From Theobroma cacao (lineage: Eukaryota > Streptophyta > Magnoliopsida > Malvales > Malvaceae): a DNA stretch of 64,000 bases. The translations under genes and the position numbers were made by a program. The notes below the pieces were generated by a model. It was not told the DNA's origin. It was given only the letters and a program-made list of their open reading frames with translations, and searched no databases. Of the stretch, positions 12,668 to 25,254 are shown piece after piece. The first letter of the stretch is position 1, and every line of letters begins with the position of its first letter. Location of the stretch: positions 9,993,095 through 10,057,094 of the forward strand of contig NC_030858.1 in assembly GCF_000208745.1 (NCBI RefSeq), read 5' to 3'.

Positions 12668-13611
12668 ATAGCAGAGTTTTTGAAAATTTTTATTATATAT
12701 ATTATATAATTATATTATATATATATATATATAGCGTTCTCAAAATANNNNNNNNNNATATATAGCCCTTTCAAAATTTTTGAAATTTTTATGTATTATA
12801 TATTTTTTAATGGTCTTCTTCAAAATTTATGAAATTATTTATTTATTATATATTTTTTAATGGTTTCCTCAAAATAATTTTTTTATTTAATATTAATACA
12901 AATAAAAAATAATAAAATGACCTCATAAACCCTACTTAACTTTATCCTAATTTAAGTTTCTTTACCTCTTTCTCCCTCTTTCTTTTTCTCTTTGTCTTCC
13001 CTTTTGTGCATTTATTTTTACTTTAGTCTTTTCTCTGTAACTCACCATTAAAACACACTTCATTCCTTAAAAGAGATTTTTGAGCTTTTGAGCTTGAACA
13101 AGGAATGGCGAGGAGTACTCACCACCATTGCGTCAAATTAAGTGAAGGTAAATTTTTTGTTTTATCTTCTTCTTTCTATTATATTATTTAACTATTTATA
13201 TATTTAATCATTGTGTGAAACCCTATATATATCATATTTAATTATTTATATTTTATACATTATAATTTTATATTTAGTATTTTAAGTTTAAATAGATATA
13301 AAATAAAAATATTAATCGTTCGCTACACATTAATTAGGATATGGTCTTTGGAATTTTTATGTTAGTGGTCTCATCTGTTGCCTTTTTTTTTTTGGGCATT
13401 TTTGTTGTCTTTGAGCAGCCATCAAGTTTTTCGAGTGGCCTTTTCCGTGTAATTGTATACGTTTTCACACCCATATCGAGTTTAGGAGTCTTTGATAAAT
13501 TAAAGGTTCTATAAAAAAACTTTTGAAAATAAAAATTCAGGTTTGATTAAAGCATGAGTAAGTTGAAAACAATTGACAAATTCTTTAAAAGAAAATATGC
13601 AAGTCATCCAA
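12668..13611 (+). mobile_element. hAT transposon copy 1, 5' part, truncated
   Basis: This is an inverted homologue of the complete hAT element at 23971-25254. Shared blocks include the (TA)n tract, 'AGCCC.TTCAAAATTTTTG', 'AACTCACCATTAAAACA' and the start of a transposase frame. At 13552 an ATG opens MSKLKTIDKFFKRKYASHP, the short N-terminal segment typical of hAT transposases with TTF/MYM-type zinc fingers. A splice-donor-like GAAGGTAAAT at 13144-13153 suggests an intron-containing leader. The copy is cut at about 13611 by the LINE; its left inverted repeat is degraded and an assembly gap lies at 12748-12757. Confidence 0.75.
12748..12757. other. assembly gap (10 N) in a TA-rich tract
   Basis: Ten Ns interrupt a (TA)n stretch in hAT copy 1. 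A fixed run of ten suggests a gap of unknown size. The equivalent position in copy 2 also carries an N (25154), so the TA tract was hard to sequence. Confidence 0.95.
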
Positions 13612-14216
13612 TTTTTCCAACCAATGGTTAAAGTCGAACAGGCTTCAATCCCCAATTTGTTTCTTCCATATTCAATGCAACTAGGTTATGGTCCGATATA
13701 GATCGTGGTAGGCATATCTGGTGAATATTGAGGTAGGCTTCCAAAATCTCAATAGAAAGTAAAAAACAATCCAACCTACTGTAGGAATTAGTCTCCTTAT
13801 TACTCATCAATGTAAAATTCCCACCAGACATTGGCAAATCAGGAAACCCACACTCCTCAATAAACTCAGCAAATTGTTTCCATGGCCTTCTCATTCGTGG
13901 TCACCCCTATTCTTTCATCACCTATCTTCACAACATTGTTGTCCCCCTCTATGCATGCAGGGATGTTCTTTTCTCTGAAAAGTCTTCTCAAATCCTTCCG
14001 CAGTTGTCTTCTTTCCAAATTTACATTAGGACCATAGGTGTTACCTATTCCACATCTTAAATTGAGACTCTTAACAAAACTCATTATCAAAATGAATCTC
14101 TTATCTATGACCATTTTCTTTATAGAAAAGAATGAATTGTCCCAACAACTCAGAAGTTCACTTATTATGCCTATCATTGGTGAAATTGTCCACCTAAACT
14201 GCAAATTACCCCACAT
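13612..14216 (-). pseudogene. LINE (L1-type) ORF2 endonuclease domain, frameshifted
   Basis: Two overlapping minus-strand frames (14216-13866, then 13894-13628) carry one apurinic-type endonuclease domain of a plant L1 ORF2. The domain nicks target DNA for target-primed reverse transcription. Visible family features in order: GNTYGPNV, CIEGDNNVV (GD.N motif), EFIEECGFPDLPMSGGNFT, SNKETNSYSRLDCFL, and SISDHNLVALN with the catalytic SDH histidine, ending NWGLKPVRL. A frameshift near 13880 separates the halves and the ending is abrupt. It faces opposite to the RT at 15871 onward, the expected geometry of a twin-primed 5' inversion. The left junction abuts hAT copy 1 over a few shared bases. Confidence 0.85.
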
Positions 14217-15850
14217 ACTCTCAATTGTCCTTTAGGTAAATTCTTGGCATTTAATCTCTTATAAAAGAATAAATTTAGGCATATGGTTTGAAATTAGATT
14301 ATGTACAACTTTCTTCTTCTTTAGCCTCCCAATGACTCATCATTCCATGAAGTAGCCAATATTAGTAACCAAAAATTTAAACTCGATAGAATTACATACC
14401 TCTCCTACACTTTTCTGCCTTCGCATTGTAGCCCTTCATACTCCATGCTTGTGAAGGTCCTGATGACAGTTTGATGGTCCTACTTATAGAGCATCCCTAG
14501 TTGGATTCCCATTTCATATGTATCTTTCACTTCTTTCATAATAACTTCATTCTTGTGCTTAATATGATCATCAGTGAGCCATTCCTTCAACATATTGATA
14601 ACCACCATAAAGCCCTTGCTTGTATTACCTTTATTAGCTGATTTTACTCTTGTTTTACTACGACCTTGCTTTATACTAATTCTAGCCATCCCAAATCCGA
14701 CATAGTTGTTATTTTACTTCTTTCGAGTTTCGTTAACTAGCTGTCTACCCCCACCTAGCTCCATGTTTGCCACGTTTGTTTTGTCTTTGTCCCATAACTT
14801 CACTTGCTTCTTTTTTTCTTTTTTCCCTTCTTCTTGATAATTAAGATGCCCCAAAGATTGTTCTTCCTCTCCTATGTTGATTTTTCTAGCCAATTTTGCC
14901 TTAGTCGCCATAACTCTTACCTCATTGACCACCTTTTAAGTCCCGTGATACCCATACCAATGCCTTCTTCTCTTTTTCTATCCCCTACCACTGAATTGGA
15001 TAATGGTTTGCCACCTCTTCCTTCCATTCACAAGTTAACTAGGTTTTTTCCATTCTCTAAATTGATCAAATCCCAAGACTTGACCTTTTTACAAGGTGTT
15101 CTCCCTTAATTAACTCTGCTAGGTTTGATCCATTTTTAGTTTCAATCCCAACCTCATTTGATTAGGCCCATAACCTACATGCCTCTCTATTTTACTTGGG
15201 CTCAATAACATTAAGTCTTTTCTCCATATTCTTTGGGCTTGGCCCTATTTGATCTTTTGTCCCCTTAGATTTACTACTTCTACTCTCCACTCAGTTTGGA
15301 TCACATCCCTCTTTCGCACGTGCCGTTATTATTCTAGCTTCTTTCTAAACATCCTCTAATTCCCTGATAACCCTCATTTTTGATGATTCAAATTTGAATT
15401 TTTTATTGACCAAAGATGCTTTTGCCCCTACATCTTCGCCTCCTCTATCCTTGCTTTGGCAGTCCCTCACCTCCACTCTAAGTTTGGCTTGGTAGTTCCC
15501 ACTAGAATCCACACTTTCATCATGTAATTGTTCTTGCTAAACTCCTTTCCCTAGATCATCTATCTTAATTCTGAGGTTAAACCTTAGTCCATTCAACTCC
15601 ACCTAAACCAATTGGGGAAAGACTTGTTCCTGGGCAATATCAATTAATATTCGTGCGCCATCGAATCTTTCAAGCCAGCTTGTTACCCTATCGAGCCAAA
15701 TAACTATCCCTCATTCAACCCCTAAGGCTTTGAAGAAAATCCAGTGCTAGAGATGAAAAGGAACCCCTTGAGCCACGATCCACACTTTAATAGATTCTTG
15801 CTTTCTAAATCAAGGTATTTTGTAACTGATGCAAACCATTCATCGAAAAT
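14217..15850 (-). pseudogene. LINE ORF1 (DUF4283/zinc-knuckle type), heavily decayed
   Basis: On the minus strand, about 15800-15560 translates in pieces to WIVAQGVPFHL, FFKALGVE, WLDRVTSWLERFDGARILI and LRIKIDDLGKG. This follows the usual order of the DUF4283-type ORF1 that precedes ORF2 in plant L1 elements and probably packages RNA. Downstream, 14932-14480 keeps hydrophilic remnants, ending near 14480 in a segment (DTYEMGIQLGMLYK) that resembles the ORF1/ORF2 boundary region. Many frameshifts and stops make it non-functional. Order and orientation agree with the endonuclease that follows on the same strand. Confidence 0.65.
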
Positions 15851-17421
15851 CTCATAGTACAATTTAGGATATGTATAGTAAAGGTAATAATGTGCCACTC
15901 TATGAGTTTATAGGCAACTTTCAGAAGCTTAGAGAAGAATCAGTTGAGTCCTTGGAGAAACCTTTCACTAAACAAAAGATATGGCATACAATTGAGAGAT
16001 GTGATGGTAGTAGAGCTCTTGGTCTGGATAGTTTCAGCTTTGGTTTTTTTAAGAAATAATGGGAGAGCTTAAAAGAGGAATTATGGAGATGTTTGAAGAC
16101 TTCCATAAATCTGCAACTTTTGATCATAAGATCAATACCTCTTTTATTACACTTGTCCCAAAGAATAACAACCTCATTGCCATAAATGAGTATTGGCTTA
16201 TAATCTTGGTAAGTGGCCTATATAAGATCATAGCTAAAACGTTCACCAATAGAATGAAAACAGTTATCAGTGAGTTAATTAGTGAAAACCAATTTACGTT
16301 CATCACTAGTAGATAGATGATTGATTGTTACCTCATCGCTAATGAGGTTATTGATTATCTGAAAAAAGAGGGGAATGGAGAACTATTGTTGAAGGTTGAT
16401 TTCGAAAATGCATACGATAGCATCAAATAGGAGTTTTTGGATCTTGTTCTGGGAAAAATGGGGTTAAGAGTTCGATAAAGAAAGTGGGTCAAAACATGCC
16501 TTGTTACTACCTCCATGTCAGCTTTAGTCAATGATTCCCCATCAAACCGGTTTTCAATGAGACAAAACCTTCACCATGGCTACTAGTAATCACCATTTCT
16601 TTTTAACTGCGTTGCTAAAGCATTTAGCATTATGATAAGTAAAGATTTTAGTTTGGGGTTATGTCAAGCAGTTGAAGTGGGTAGAAATCAAGTGACAATC
16701 TTGCATCTCCAATTTGTGGATGATACAATAATCCTATGCCTTGATATCAATAGCTTAATTAATACTAAACATGTTCTTAGATGTTTTTAGGCTGCTTCTG
16801 GACTTAAGGTTAACTTCCATAAGAGCTGTTTGTTTGGGATTGTTATTCATCAAGATATTGTTGAGGAGTGGGCTGGAAGAATTGCAAGAAAGGTTGGTAA
16901 ATTGCCTATTACCTACTTAGGACTACTATTGGGTGTTGTGATGAATTCAATAAGATTGTGGAAACTTGTGGTTGATAAATTTGAAACAAGATTGTCTACT
17001 TGGAAAGCTCAATCTTTGTCGTTGGGAGGTAAAATTACTTTACTATGTTCTGTCCTCAATTGCTTACCAATGTTTTTTATGTTGATGTTTACAATGCTAA
17101 TAGGGATTAAGGAAATGCTTGACAAACTTCAGCGATGATTTTTATGGGGAGGCACGATAAAGAGGAAAGAATTCATTATGTTAATTGGGATTCAGTTTGC
17201 TTGTATAGAACTATGGGTGGAATTGGCTTAGTGGACCTTAATGTGAAAAATAATGCTCTATTAAATAAATGGCTTTAGTGATATAGTAATGAAGAAGGTA
17301 GTTTATGGAGAGAGGTTGTGGATGAGAAAATGAAGGATGACTCGAAAATGATTTTGCCGATTAATAGTGTCAAACCCTGCTTTGTAAAATAATTATTACG
17401 TCATTTACATGCTCGATAGAA
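15851..17421 (+). pseudogene. LINE (L1-type) ORF2 reverse transcriptase, degraded
   Basis: Plus-strand frames from 15871 to about 17390 carry the L1 reverse transcriptase in several reading frames. Recognisable segments in order: LEKPFTKQKIWHTIERCDGSRALG, NTSFITLVPK, YKIIAKTFTNRMKTVI, LISENQFTFI, VDFENAYDS, LHLQFVDDTIIL with the catalytic F.DD box at 16713-16724, GLKVNF, LPITYLGLLLG, RLSTWKAQSLSLGGKITLL and LDKLQR. At least four frameshifts or stops interrupt it. About 200 residues expected between endonuclease and this point are missing at the inversion junction near 15850. The C-terminal part continues at 20099 after an LTR insertion. Confidence 0.9.
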
Positions 17422-20098
17422 TGTTTGTATATTTAGGAAGTTCGAGAAGTTGTTAAAAGACGATATTGCTCCTAATGGTACCATTAAGTCGAATAAGCCT
17501 CGAACTAGTTCAAATAGGATTTTTAAGGTGAAATTAAGAGTTTCACAGTTCAGGGATGACTCAAAATGTTAATCGGAGTTTGAGGATCAATTGGAGTCAA
17601 ACCGAAATTTTCACTATCTAGGGGCAAAATCGTAATTTTTCCACTCACGGATAAATTTTGAGATTTTGAGAGAATTTAGATCAATTTGACAAATTGGAGA
17701 ATGGTATGAGTATAAGGGATGAAAATATATCTATGGAAATTTTTTAGTTTTTGGGGCAAAAATGTAATTTTTCACTTTACTGGGGTAAAAGTGTAATTTT
17801 TAAAAATTTACCCCACCAAAAATTTGGAAAAGTCTAGAAATTTCATAGAAGACATGGATAAGTGAAGAGGATTGAGTGGTAGAAAAAGAAAGTCAAAAAG
17901 ATGGCTAGAAAAAAATAAAATAATAAAATATTCAAAAGGTAAATAAAATAATAATATTTTATTAAGCCTATTAAAAGGCTTGAAAATTCCAGAATTCTTC
18001 ATTGGGAGGGTCAGCCAAAACCAGCAGGAGAGAGAGAGAAATAAGAACAAACCCTAGAGTGAGAAAATTCAAAGAAAAAGTGTGATTTTTCAAGGAATCA
18101 AGTGTTTAAAGGTATGATTTTTCAAGCTTAGCTTAAGATTTATCATTTCCATGCATTTCTCCTTATTTTCCATGGTTAAATTATGTGTTTTGATGATGGA
18201 TTCAAATCTGATCATATGGGTTTAGAGAGAGAAAGTTGTTAGATTAATTTGATTTTGAACTATGTTAGTGTTTAGTGTTAGTTTAGCATGTTTATGAGTA
18301 AAACAACAAGAAAAATATTCATTTTCTCCATGAATTTCTCTAGGCCGAATCTAGCCAATGGTGTGTGAGGATGAGGTTGACTTTATTTTAAGAGAATTAG
18401 ATGGAAAAATGATGAATTATGAGGTTGGAAATTAAATGGGAATTTTTGGTGCAAAAAAATTAAAATTTTTACCCACTAGGGGTAAAAGCGTAATTTGTGA
18501 TCCGAACTGATAAATTGGACCACATTCACAGTCATTGAGGTATTGTGGATATAATTGGATAATTGAAATTGAAATGGATGGAATTGGAGTTGAATTGGAG
18601 ATTTTAGAAATTTACACCGTGTATAGGCGAGTTAGGTCGGACACTGTGATTAAGCGATTGTCCAAACATTTCACACCCTATCTAGTGCATACGCATGGAT
18701 AAGAGCCTGAAATAATATATATTGATTTGACACAAATTATTGAATTTTTTGTGTCATGTATTGTGGATAGGTGGTGAGCTATTTGATACGGGTAAAAGAC
18801 TACACCCGAGGACCGAGAATAGGAGTATATCTACTCCTAGTACAGTGAGTAAACTTACTATCGTCTTAATTATCTAGAGTAGATTTATTTAATTGTGTGA
18901 TTTTATGGAAAAATGGTTTAATTGGAAAATTATTGTGTTTTATGGGAAAATGGGATTTTATAAAATAATTTTATAAAATTTTTGAAAATTTAATAATGAT
19001 TTCAAAAATAGAGTAATTGGAGACCTATACTATGATTGTGTTGTTTATCCATGATTTTACATTAAATGGCTTATGATAAATGTGGGTATGACTGGTTATT
19101 TTTATGATTTAAAGAATATGTGAACTGCTTTGATTTGCCTTGAATGTGTTAAGTGAGCCATGTCATACTATTGTGATTTTATTGGTTGGTGGATTATAAA
19201 GTGGGCACTGCAGTGACGGGGGTTCCGTGGGCCAGCCTAATTAGAGGGGCACGGTTCCCAATTATTGAGCTTACCTCGATTGGAGAGGCGCGTAGGATAA
19301 CTCCCGAGGTAGGATTTGAGTACACTTCACGCTGGCCACCACGTGAAAGTGGGACTCAGCCAACGCCAAGGAACGGCTGTGTTGTCAGAGGTGAAATGTG
19401 TTTGTGTGTGTGACAATAAACAGCCTTGGCAGTCTCGGTAAGATGTTTTCGTGAGGTATCCTCGAGAATTGATTTTTGGCAAGGGCCAAGTTTTTGAAAA
19501 GTGCATAAGCCATGTTGAGTAATTAGATGAAATCCAATTATTTATATGGGTTGGGATGAATTATTTTAATTGTCTCCTATTACTCGGCTTTAGATTATTT
19601 TGATGATGTTTGTCTACTCACTGAGATTTTATAATCTCACCCTTTCTTTCTATACATTTTTCAGGCTCATAATAGGCAGTAGACTGTCAATTGCATCGAG
19701 AAGTAAAATTCGGAGTTGCATCCTAGAAAGCAAGTTTATAGACTTAAACCTTCTCAGTTATTTGGGGGCTCACGTGTCATTGTAATTTAAATTACATACT
19801 CCAATTTTCTATATTACAGTATGTATAAATTTATTTTGTTTTTTATGTGCAAAAAATTAATTTTTGATGTTTCGAAATTATATATATATATTGTTTTACA
19901 TTAAAATAAATTATTTTAATTAATATTTTTATTTATTTTATTTTATTTTAAAAAAAAAAGAAAAGAAAAAAAGAGAGAGAAATGGAAAAACTGGTACGAA
20001 AACCTTACGAGGTCTCGAAGGGCATTCGAGAGAAGAATATCTGTCGAGGCTTCGGCGGCGGTTGTCATGGGCTCGATTGGGAGTTCCGGGTCGTGACA
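17422..20098 (-). mobile_element. Gypsy-type LTR inserted in the LINE
   Basis: The block reads TGTTTGTATATT at its left and GGGTCGTGACA at its right. On the minus strand it begins TGTCACGACCCGG, a common start for plant Gypsy LTRs. It is about 2.7 kb with no pol domains, so it looks like a solo LTR. The part 19010-20098 is homologous to 60270-61606, with shared phrases such as CCGTGG.CCAGCCTAAT.A and CAGCCAACGCCAAGGAACG. It splits the LINE ORF2, whose C-terminal coding resumes at 20099. The flanks (TAGAA and AATAG) do not match, so the left end may be off by a few bases. The open frame at 19186-19413 is part of the LTR, not a gene. Confidence 0.8.
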
Positions 20099-21110
20099 AA
20101 TAGCTACTTGAGGAAAATTTTTAATATTTGGAAAAATAGTATGAAACCACTCATTGAAGGCCTGGAAAGCTTTGATATGGCAAGAATCACATAAGAGGGC
20201 ATAGGCTTGATGGTTGGAAATGAGAAGTGGATTAATTTTTTGAAAAAGCAATGGATCCTAGAAGTTATTCTTAATGTATGATTTCTAAGGATTTATACCT
20301 TGGCAACCAACAAAAATGGCATCATTAAGGAGTTTGGGAAATTGGAGCAAGAGCAATGGGTTTGGAATATTGATTTAAGGAGGAATGTACTAGGTTGGCG
20401 AGAGTAGCAATGGCTGGAATTCATTTTGCTGTTGATGAATCAAGTGCTGAGCAGAGAGTTCAAAGATAAAATTGTGTGGAAGTACAACACCAAGTCTTTC
20501 TTTTGAGCTGTTATAATGCAAAATCATTCAAAATTCGATGTGTGGAATCAAATATGGGAAGGATTGGCACCCATAAAGTAGAGGCATTTTGTTGGCAAGT
20601 AATGAAAGGAAGACTTGCTGTGAGATAAAAGCTTACCTATAGGGGCATCATTGGCCAAGATGCGACATTATGCTTGTTGTGCAAAGTAGGTATTAAACCT
20701 TTAAGTCATTTATTTTTCACTTGTCTTGAAACATGGAAGCTATGGTATCGATGTTATGACTGTTGGAACATTAAATAGGTTATGCACAATGACCCTTTTA
20801 TTTGTTTTCAATCATGGAATGAAATGAGTGGTGGCCTAGGGAATGGCAAAGTGTGGAGGATGGCCTTTTATGCCATTGCATAGTCAATATGGCTTTCTAG
20901 GAAGGATGTTCTGTTCAAAGGAAAAATGTGGAGTGACTAATGTATTTGATCGTATTAAGATACGACTTGCTTGGTGGGTGAAGGGCAAATGTACATGATT
21001 ATGTATGGGCATCACTTGTATAGGTTGATGGCTATTTTGTGTATTCTCCCCCCAATATTCCCTGGTAAGGGTAAGTAGAGACATTTGTGTTTGAAGGTGT
21101 AAAGGAAGGC
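20099..21110 (+). pseudogene. LINE ORF2 C-terminal part with zf-RVT region
   Basis: After the LTR the plus strand resumes LINE coding in broken frames: SYLRKIFNIWKNSMKPLIEG, VGNEKWINFLKK, LAPIKVEAFCWQVMKGRLAV, and LCLLCKVGIKPLSHLFFTC. The last has the Cys/His spacing of the zf-RVT segment found at the C-terminus of plant L1 ORF2. WRMAFYAIAWSIWLSRKDVLF and IRLAWWVKGK follow, the usual tail of the family. Several stops and frameshifts are present. No clear poly(A) tail or target duplication was found, so the 3' end near 21110 is approximate. Confidence 0.85.
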
Positions 21111-21780
21111 TAACTTAGCCACCCGATTTTTTTTCTTTTATAACTGGTTCCAAATTATTTATACCATGAGAATGCCTTTCAAAAAAGATTGATGGATTTG
21201 ATGGTATAGTTATTTCAAAATTGTTAAAGAAAATCAACTTAAAAGTAATCACCTTTGTTCTAAATGAAGCACATATAGAAAAATAACAAATCAATGTAAT
21301 GTTAAACATATCCATAATCCAATATAATATCAATGAACAACATAAAACTATAGTGCATAAACTATTATGGAGAAAACAAAATGAATTGAAAGAAACATGA
21401 GCCGAACTATAGTTTGAATAGCAAGAAACAAAACATGTCAAACTTGTGAAAATAACAACAGAATTAAATATGTACAAATATGTAAAACCAAAGATATGTA
21501 AGCATTAATAAAGAAAAAATATTGCGATTATCATATATACAAATAAGGTTTGTCTGAATTTTAATATTAATTACCTATAAGGAGTAGTGTACTAAATAGT
21601 TGGCCAAACAGATGATCCTTCATCTCCCTTTCTTGAATAACCCAGTGATGAAGAATTGTATAAAGTTGTGAAACCCTTGATTTCTATTGAGAGAACATTA
21701 GTGTAAATTAGCTTGCTGAGCTTTTGAAAAGTGTTTTCAAACTAAAAGGTGGAGGCTTTATATTATGGGAAACCTATATT
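21111..21780. other. AT-rich DNA without recognisable genes
   Basis: The only long frame (21115-21477, minus, 120 codons) is rich in Cys, Ser, Phe and Ile, matches no family I know and has the look of random translation of AT-rich DNA. Confidence 0.5.
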
Positions 21781-23400
21781 TTGTTAACTAAGAAGCTCAT
21801 ATGAAAGGAGAGAAGCTATAACACCAAAATGAGTTGGTTTTGGAAGAAAAATAGCTTTATGTTAAGAAAGTATCGATACCTACTAATGAAGTATCAATAC
21901 ATGTTCATCATAATGAAATTCTTAGAAAAAGTATCGAAACTTATCTCACAAGGATTAATGCTTTGACCTAAAGCCTTTAAGAAAAACCTTTTTGCTTCGA
22001 AAATATCAATATGTACACCCCAAGTATCGATACTTTTGTTATGCTATGCAAAAATAAAATATTTTTAAAAGGTTGAAGAGTCACTTTACAAGGGAAAACT
22101 TCCTTTTTTGTAACCTAACCCGAAACACTCGACCCCAATCGTTTACCTCTCATTTTCTTTCTTTTGAGCACTCGTTCTCTCTCTACTCTCTCTTTAATCT
22201 TTCAAACCTATTTCCTCACCAAACAACCTCAGATTTTTGTTTTCAAGTCTCTTAGAGGTAAGATTTTAACATCCTAAACATCTAATCACTTGGTTTTCAT
22301 TCTTAAATTCAATAATTTGTTGAAAACCCGTTTCTCTCTCTAAAACTTTAGGTTTTGGTTGATTTTGGATACCACAAGCTCACTAAGGAAAGATTACTAT
22401 TAGATTGTTTACATTGTTTATATATGGTTAGAACAAAGATTTAGGTTCTATTTTAGAGAATTAGGTAAAGATTATTAAGACTATTTAAATGAAAATGAAT
22501 ATTTCGAGATTCATAGAAAAATAAGGAGTTGTTGATATTGGATAAACCTTTTAAGTACAATTGAAAGTTCAATACTTGATTACAAACCAATTGGTGTTTG
22601 TCAGAATAGTTGGATGAGTGGCATTTGTCGAGCTCGTGAGTGGTCCTGGCATTTTAAAAATTTATTTTGATAATTATAAAAGCAAGCGCGTTTGATGACC
22701 AATATGAATTCTTAGAATTTGGTACGAGCATGGGTTTGATGAAAAATAAATAATTTTTTATTTCATGGTTTAGATGTGGATTTCTATGTGATTAAGCTAC
22801 GTAAATGCATATATGTTATATGTAGTTTTGCGCATGGGGAACAAGAACCTTAAATGTTTTAGCTTCACAGATTACGAATTTGATTATGAGTGATGAGTGT
22901 AATTACCCTATTGCTTTGTAAGTAATAGGTATGTAATTTGCACTTAGCGGCTGTTGCATTAGTCATTATGCAGAGGTTGGTCTCCTGGCATGTAGGGAGT
23001 GAGTACTAGTCATGTGGTTGGGGTATGACATATGTTTGTTTATTGAGCAAGCATGCTCTTCTAAGGCTATTCGCATTATTCCCCTTTGCATACCTAGTGG
23101 TGGGGGCGAAATAAGTTTTAAAGATAGCGTTTATTGGAAGGCTTGCCTTGAATTCAATTTTGCCAATTCTTAAATTCTATCTAAACCCCATTTGCACCAA
23201 CAAAGTCTACTCGTTGGACGAGAAAGTACTTTATTGATCTCAATATATATATAGATGAAATGGTTTCATGCACATAAGTTTGATTCTCTTTTAATTATTT
23301 GTTCATAGAAATAATTATTTGAGACTTGCTTGGATTAAGTGAGCTTACCCATTAAGTCCTCACGCTACTCATGAACCTTAAGTTTGGATCATGAAAAAAG
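21780..23400 (+). mobile_element. LTR fragment of the Gypsy A family, opposite orientation
   Basis: Read on the plus strand, this matches the reverse complement of the Gypsy A 3' LTR (31818-34737). Shared phrases include the CTAAACATCTAA block, TTTCTCTCTCTAAAACTT and the cluster of TATCGATAC palindromes (21871-22035). It contains a CT-rich leader-like stretch at 22160-22200. No coding domains or clean termini were found, so it is a truncated copy. The frame at 22073-22255 lies in the CT-rich part and is not a gene. Confidence 0.65.
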
Positions 23401-23970
23401 TAACTACATGGAATCAAAGAAAAAGCAAAGTGAAAAAAAAAAGCAAAAGATTAAAAGTTAGATAATGAAATGCAAATATTTAATAAAGCTGTTTATATTA
23501 AAAAATCAAAGAGAAATAATAAATTCATGGAATACAGTGGATAAAAAGATTAATAAACAATAGCATTGATTAAGAAAAAAAATGAACATCAAACAAAACA
23601 TAGAACATTAATTACTTGTATGCAATCATAATTTTGAAGAAAAGAACGGAAAAATTATTCTTGTGATGAGAGCAGATCAACGCATGGAGAATTGTAACAA
23701 GTGATGTAAAGCAAAAAATTAAAACATTCATAATAATGAATAATCAATAGCAAGTAGCATTTCCATTATGCATAAATTGATGAGTAATCCATCAAAAGCA
23801 CTTGCATCCTCTAAGTTGCTGAATTATGAATCTAATAAAAAATTCCCAACAAAATTAACGATGTTATGCTAAAAAATTAAAAAGAAAAAAGTGAACATTT
23901 TCAGTACTTCACGTAATCATCTGCAGAACCATTGGTTTTAGATTACATCATGCATGAGATTCTACAAACG
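23401..23970. other. AT-rich DNA with the hAT target site
   Basis: No coding sequence seen. The last eight bases (23963-23970, TACAAACG) are the left target duplication of hAT copy 2. Confidence 0.5.
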
Positions 23971-25254
23971 CAGGGACAGAGCTAGCCAACTTTTGTTGAG
24001 AGGGTCAAAGATGAAATATGTATGTGGGTTAAAAATTTTGAAAACTAATACGTTGAATTTAAAGAATAATTAAAAGATTCATAATAGATAATAATTTTAT
24101 ATAATATGTAAATCAAAAGAAATTAGAAAAAAAAGACTTACAATAGTTTTATAAGGATCGGATTATATTTGAAAAGCATCTATTTCTTCAAGATTAAGCC
24201 TAGTATGTTTTGATTCATATTGCTCTTGTTTATGATGTGAAGCATTAAGGCTTGATGGCTCAAGTGTAGGAAAATTATTTGGATGATTTGCATATTTTCT
24301 TTTAAAGAATTTGTCAGTTGTTTTTAACTTATTCATACTTTAATCAAACCTGAAATTTTTTTTTTAAAAAAAAAGTGTTTTTATTGAACCTCTGATTAAC
24401 CAAAGATTTCTAAACTCGATATGAGTGTGAAAACTTATACAATTACACAGAAAAAGCCACTCGAAAAACTTGAAAGTTGCTCAAATTGAACAAAAACACC
24501 CAACAAAAAAAAAAGGCAACACATGAGACCATTAACATAAAAAACCCTAAGACCACATCCTAATTAATGTGTGGCCAACATCTAATATTCTTATTTTATT
24601 TCTATTTAAACTTAAAGTACTAAATATCAAATTATAACATATAAAATATAAATAGTTAAAAACGATATACATGATTTCACACAATGATTAAATATATAAA
24701 TAGTTAAATAATATAAATAGAAAGATTAAAAAAATTACCTTCACTTAATTTCACACAATGGTGATGAGTGGTCCCCGTCATTCCTTGTTCAAGTTCAAAA
24801 GCTCATAAATCTCTTTTAAGAAATGAAGTCTGTTTTAATGGTGAGTTACAAAGAAAAGATTAAAGTAAAAATAAAAACACAAAAGAAAAGAGAAAAAGAA
24901 AATGAAAGAGGGAGAAAGAGGTGTGAAAAAACTTAAATTAGGAAAAAGTTAAGTAAAGTTTGTGATGCCATTTTATTATTTTATTATTTGCATTAATATT
25001 AAAAAAATTATTTTGAACAAGTCCTTAAAAAATATAATAAATAAAAAATTTCTCAAATTTTGAAAAGGACCATTAAAAATTATATAGCAAATAAAAATTC
25101 CAAAAATTTTGAAGGGGCTATATATATATATATAATATATATATATATATATANTGCTTTAATTAAACTATATATATAATATATAATATATATATATATA
25201 TATATAGAATAATTTTTTAAAAAATTTTAGGGTTTGCATTACCCTCTGCCCCTG
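23971..25254 (-). mobile_element. hAT transposon copy 2, internally deleted, with 8-bp TSD
   Basis: The left end reads CAGGGACAGAGCTAG (23971) and the right end, on the minus strand, CAGGGGCAGAGGGTA (25254). These are imperfect terminal inverted repeats of the hAT type. They are flanked by TACAAACG (23963-23970) and TACAAATG (25255-25262), an 8-bp duplication with one mismatch, as hAT transposases make. The element is 1,284 bp, far shorter than an autonomous hAT. On the minus strand it keeps only the start of the transposase (MNKLKTTDKFFKRKYANHP from about 24335, then NLEEIDAFQ and a stop). The hAT dimerisation and catalytic regions are absent, so movement would need a transposase from elsewhere. 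Confidence 0.9.
25106..25206. repeat. (TA)n microsatellite inside hAT copy 2
   Basis: Long alternating TA runs interrupted by one N at 25154 and a short unique spacer. The same position in hAT copy 1 is also TA-rich, so the tract is part of the family. Confidence 0.9.

Noticed and set aside
17417..20103. Target duplication of the LTR in the LINE
   Set aside because: TAGAA and AATAG do not match in register; I do not claim a duplication here.
21115..21477. 120-codon minus-strand frame as a gene
   Set aside because: Cys/Ser/Phe/Ile-rich translation of AT-rich DNA, no domain, no upstream context.
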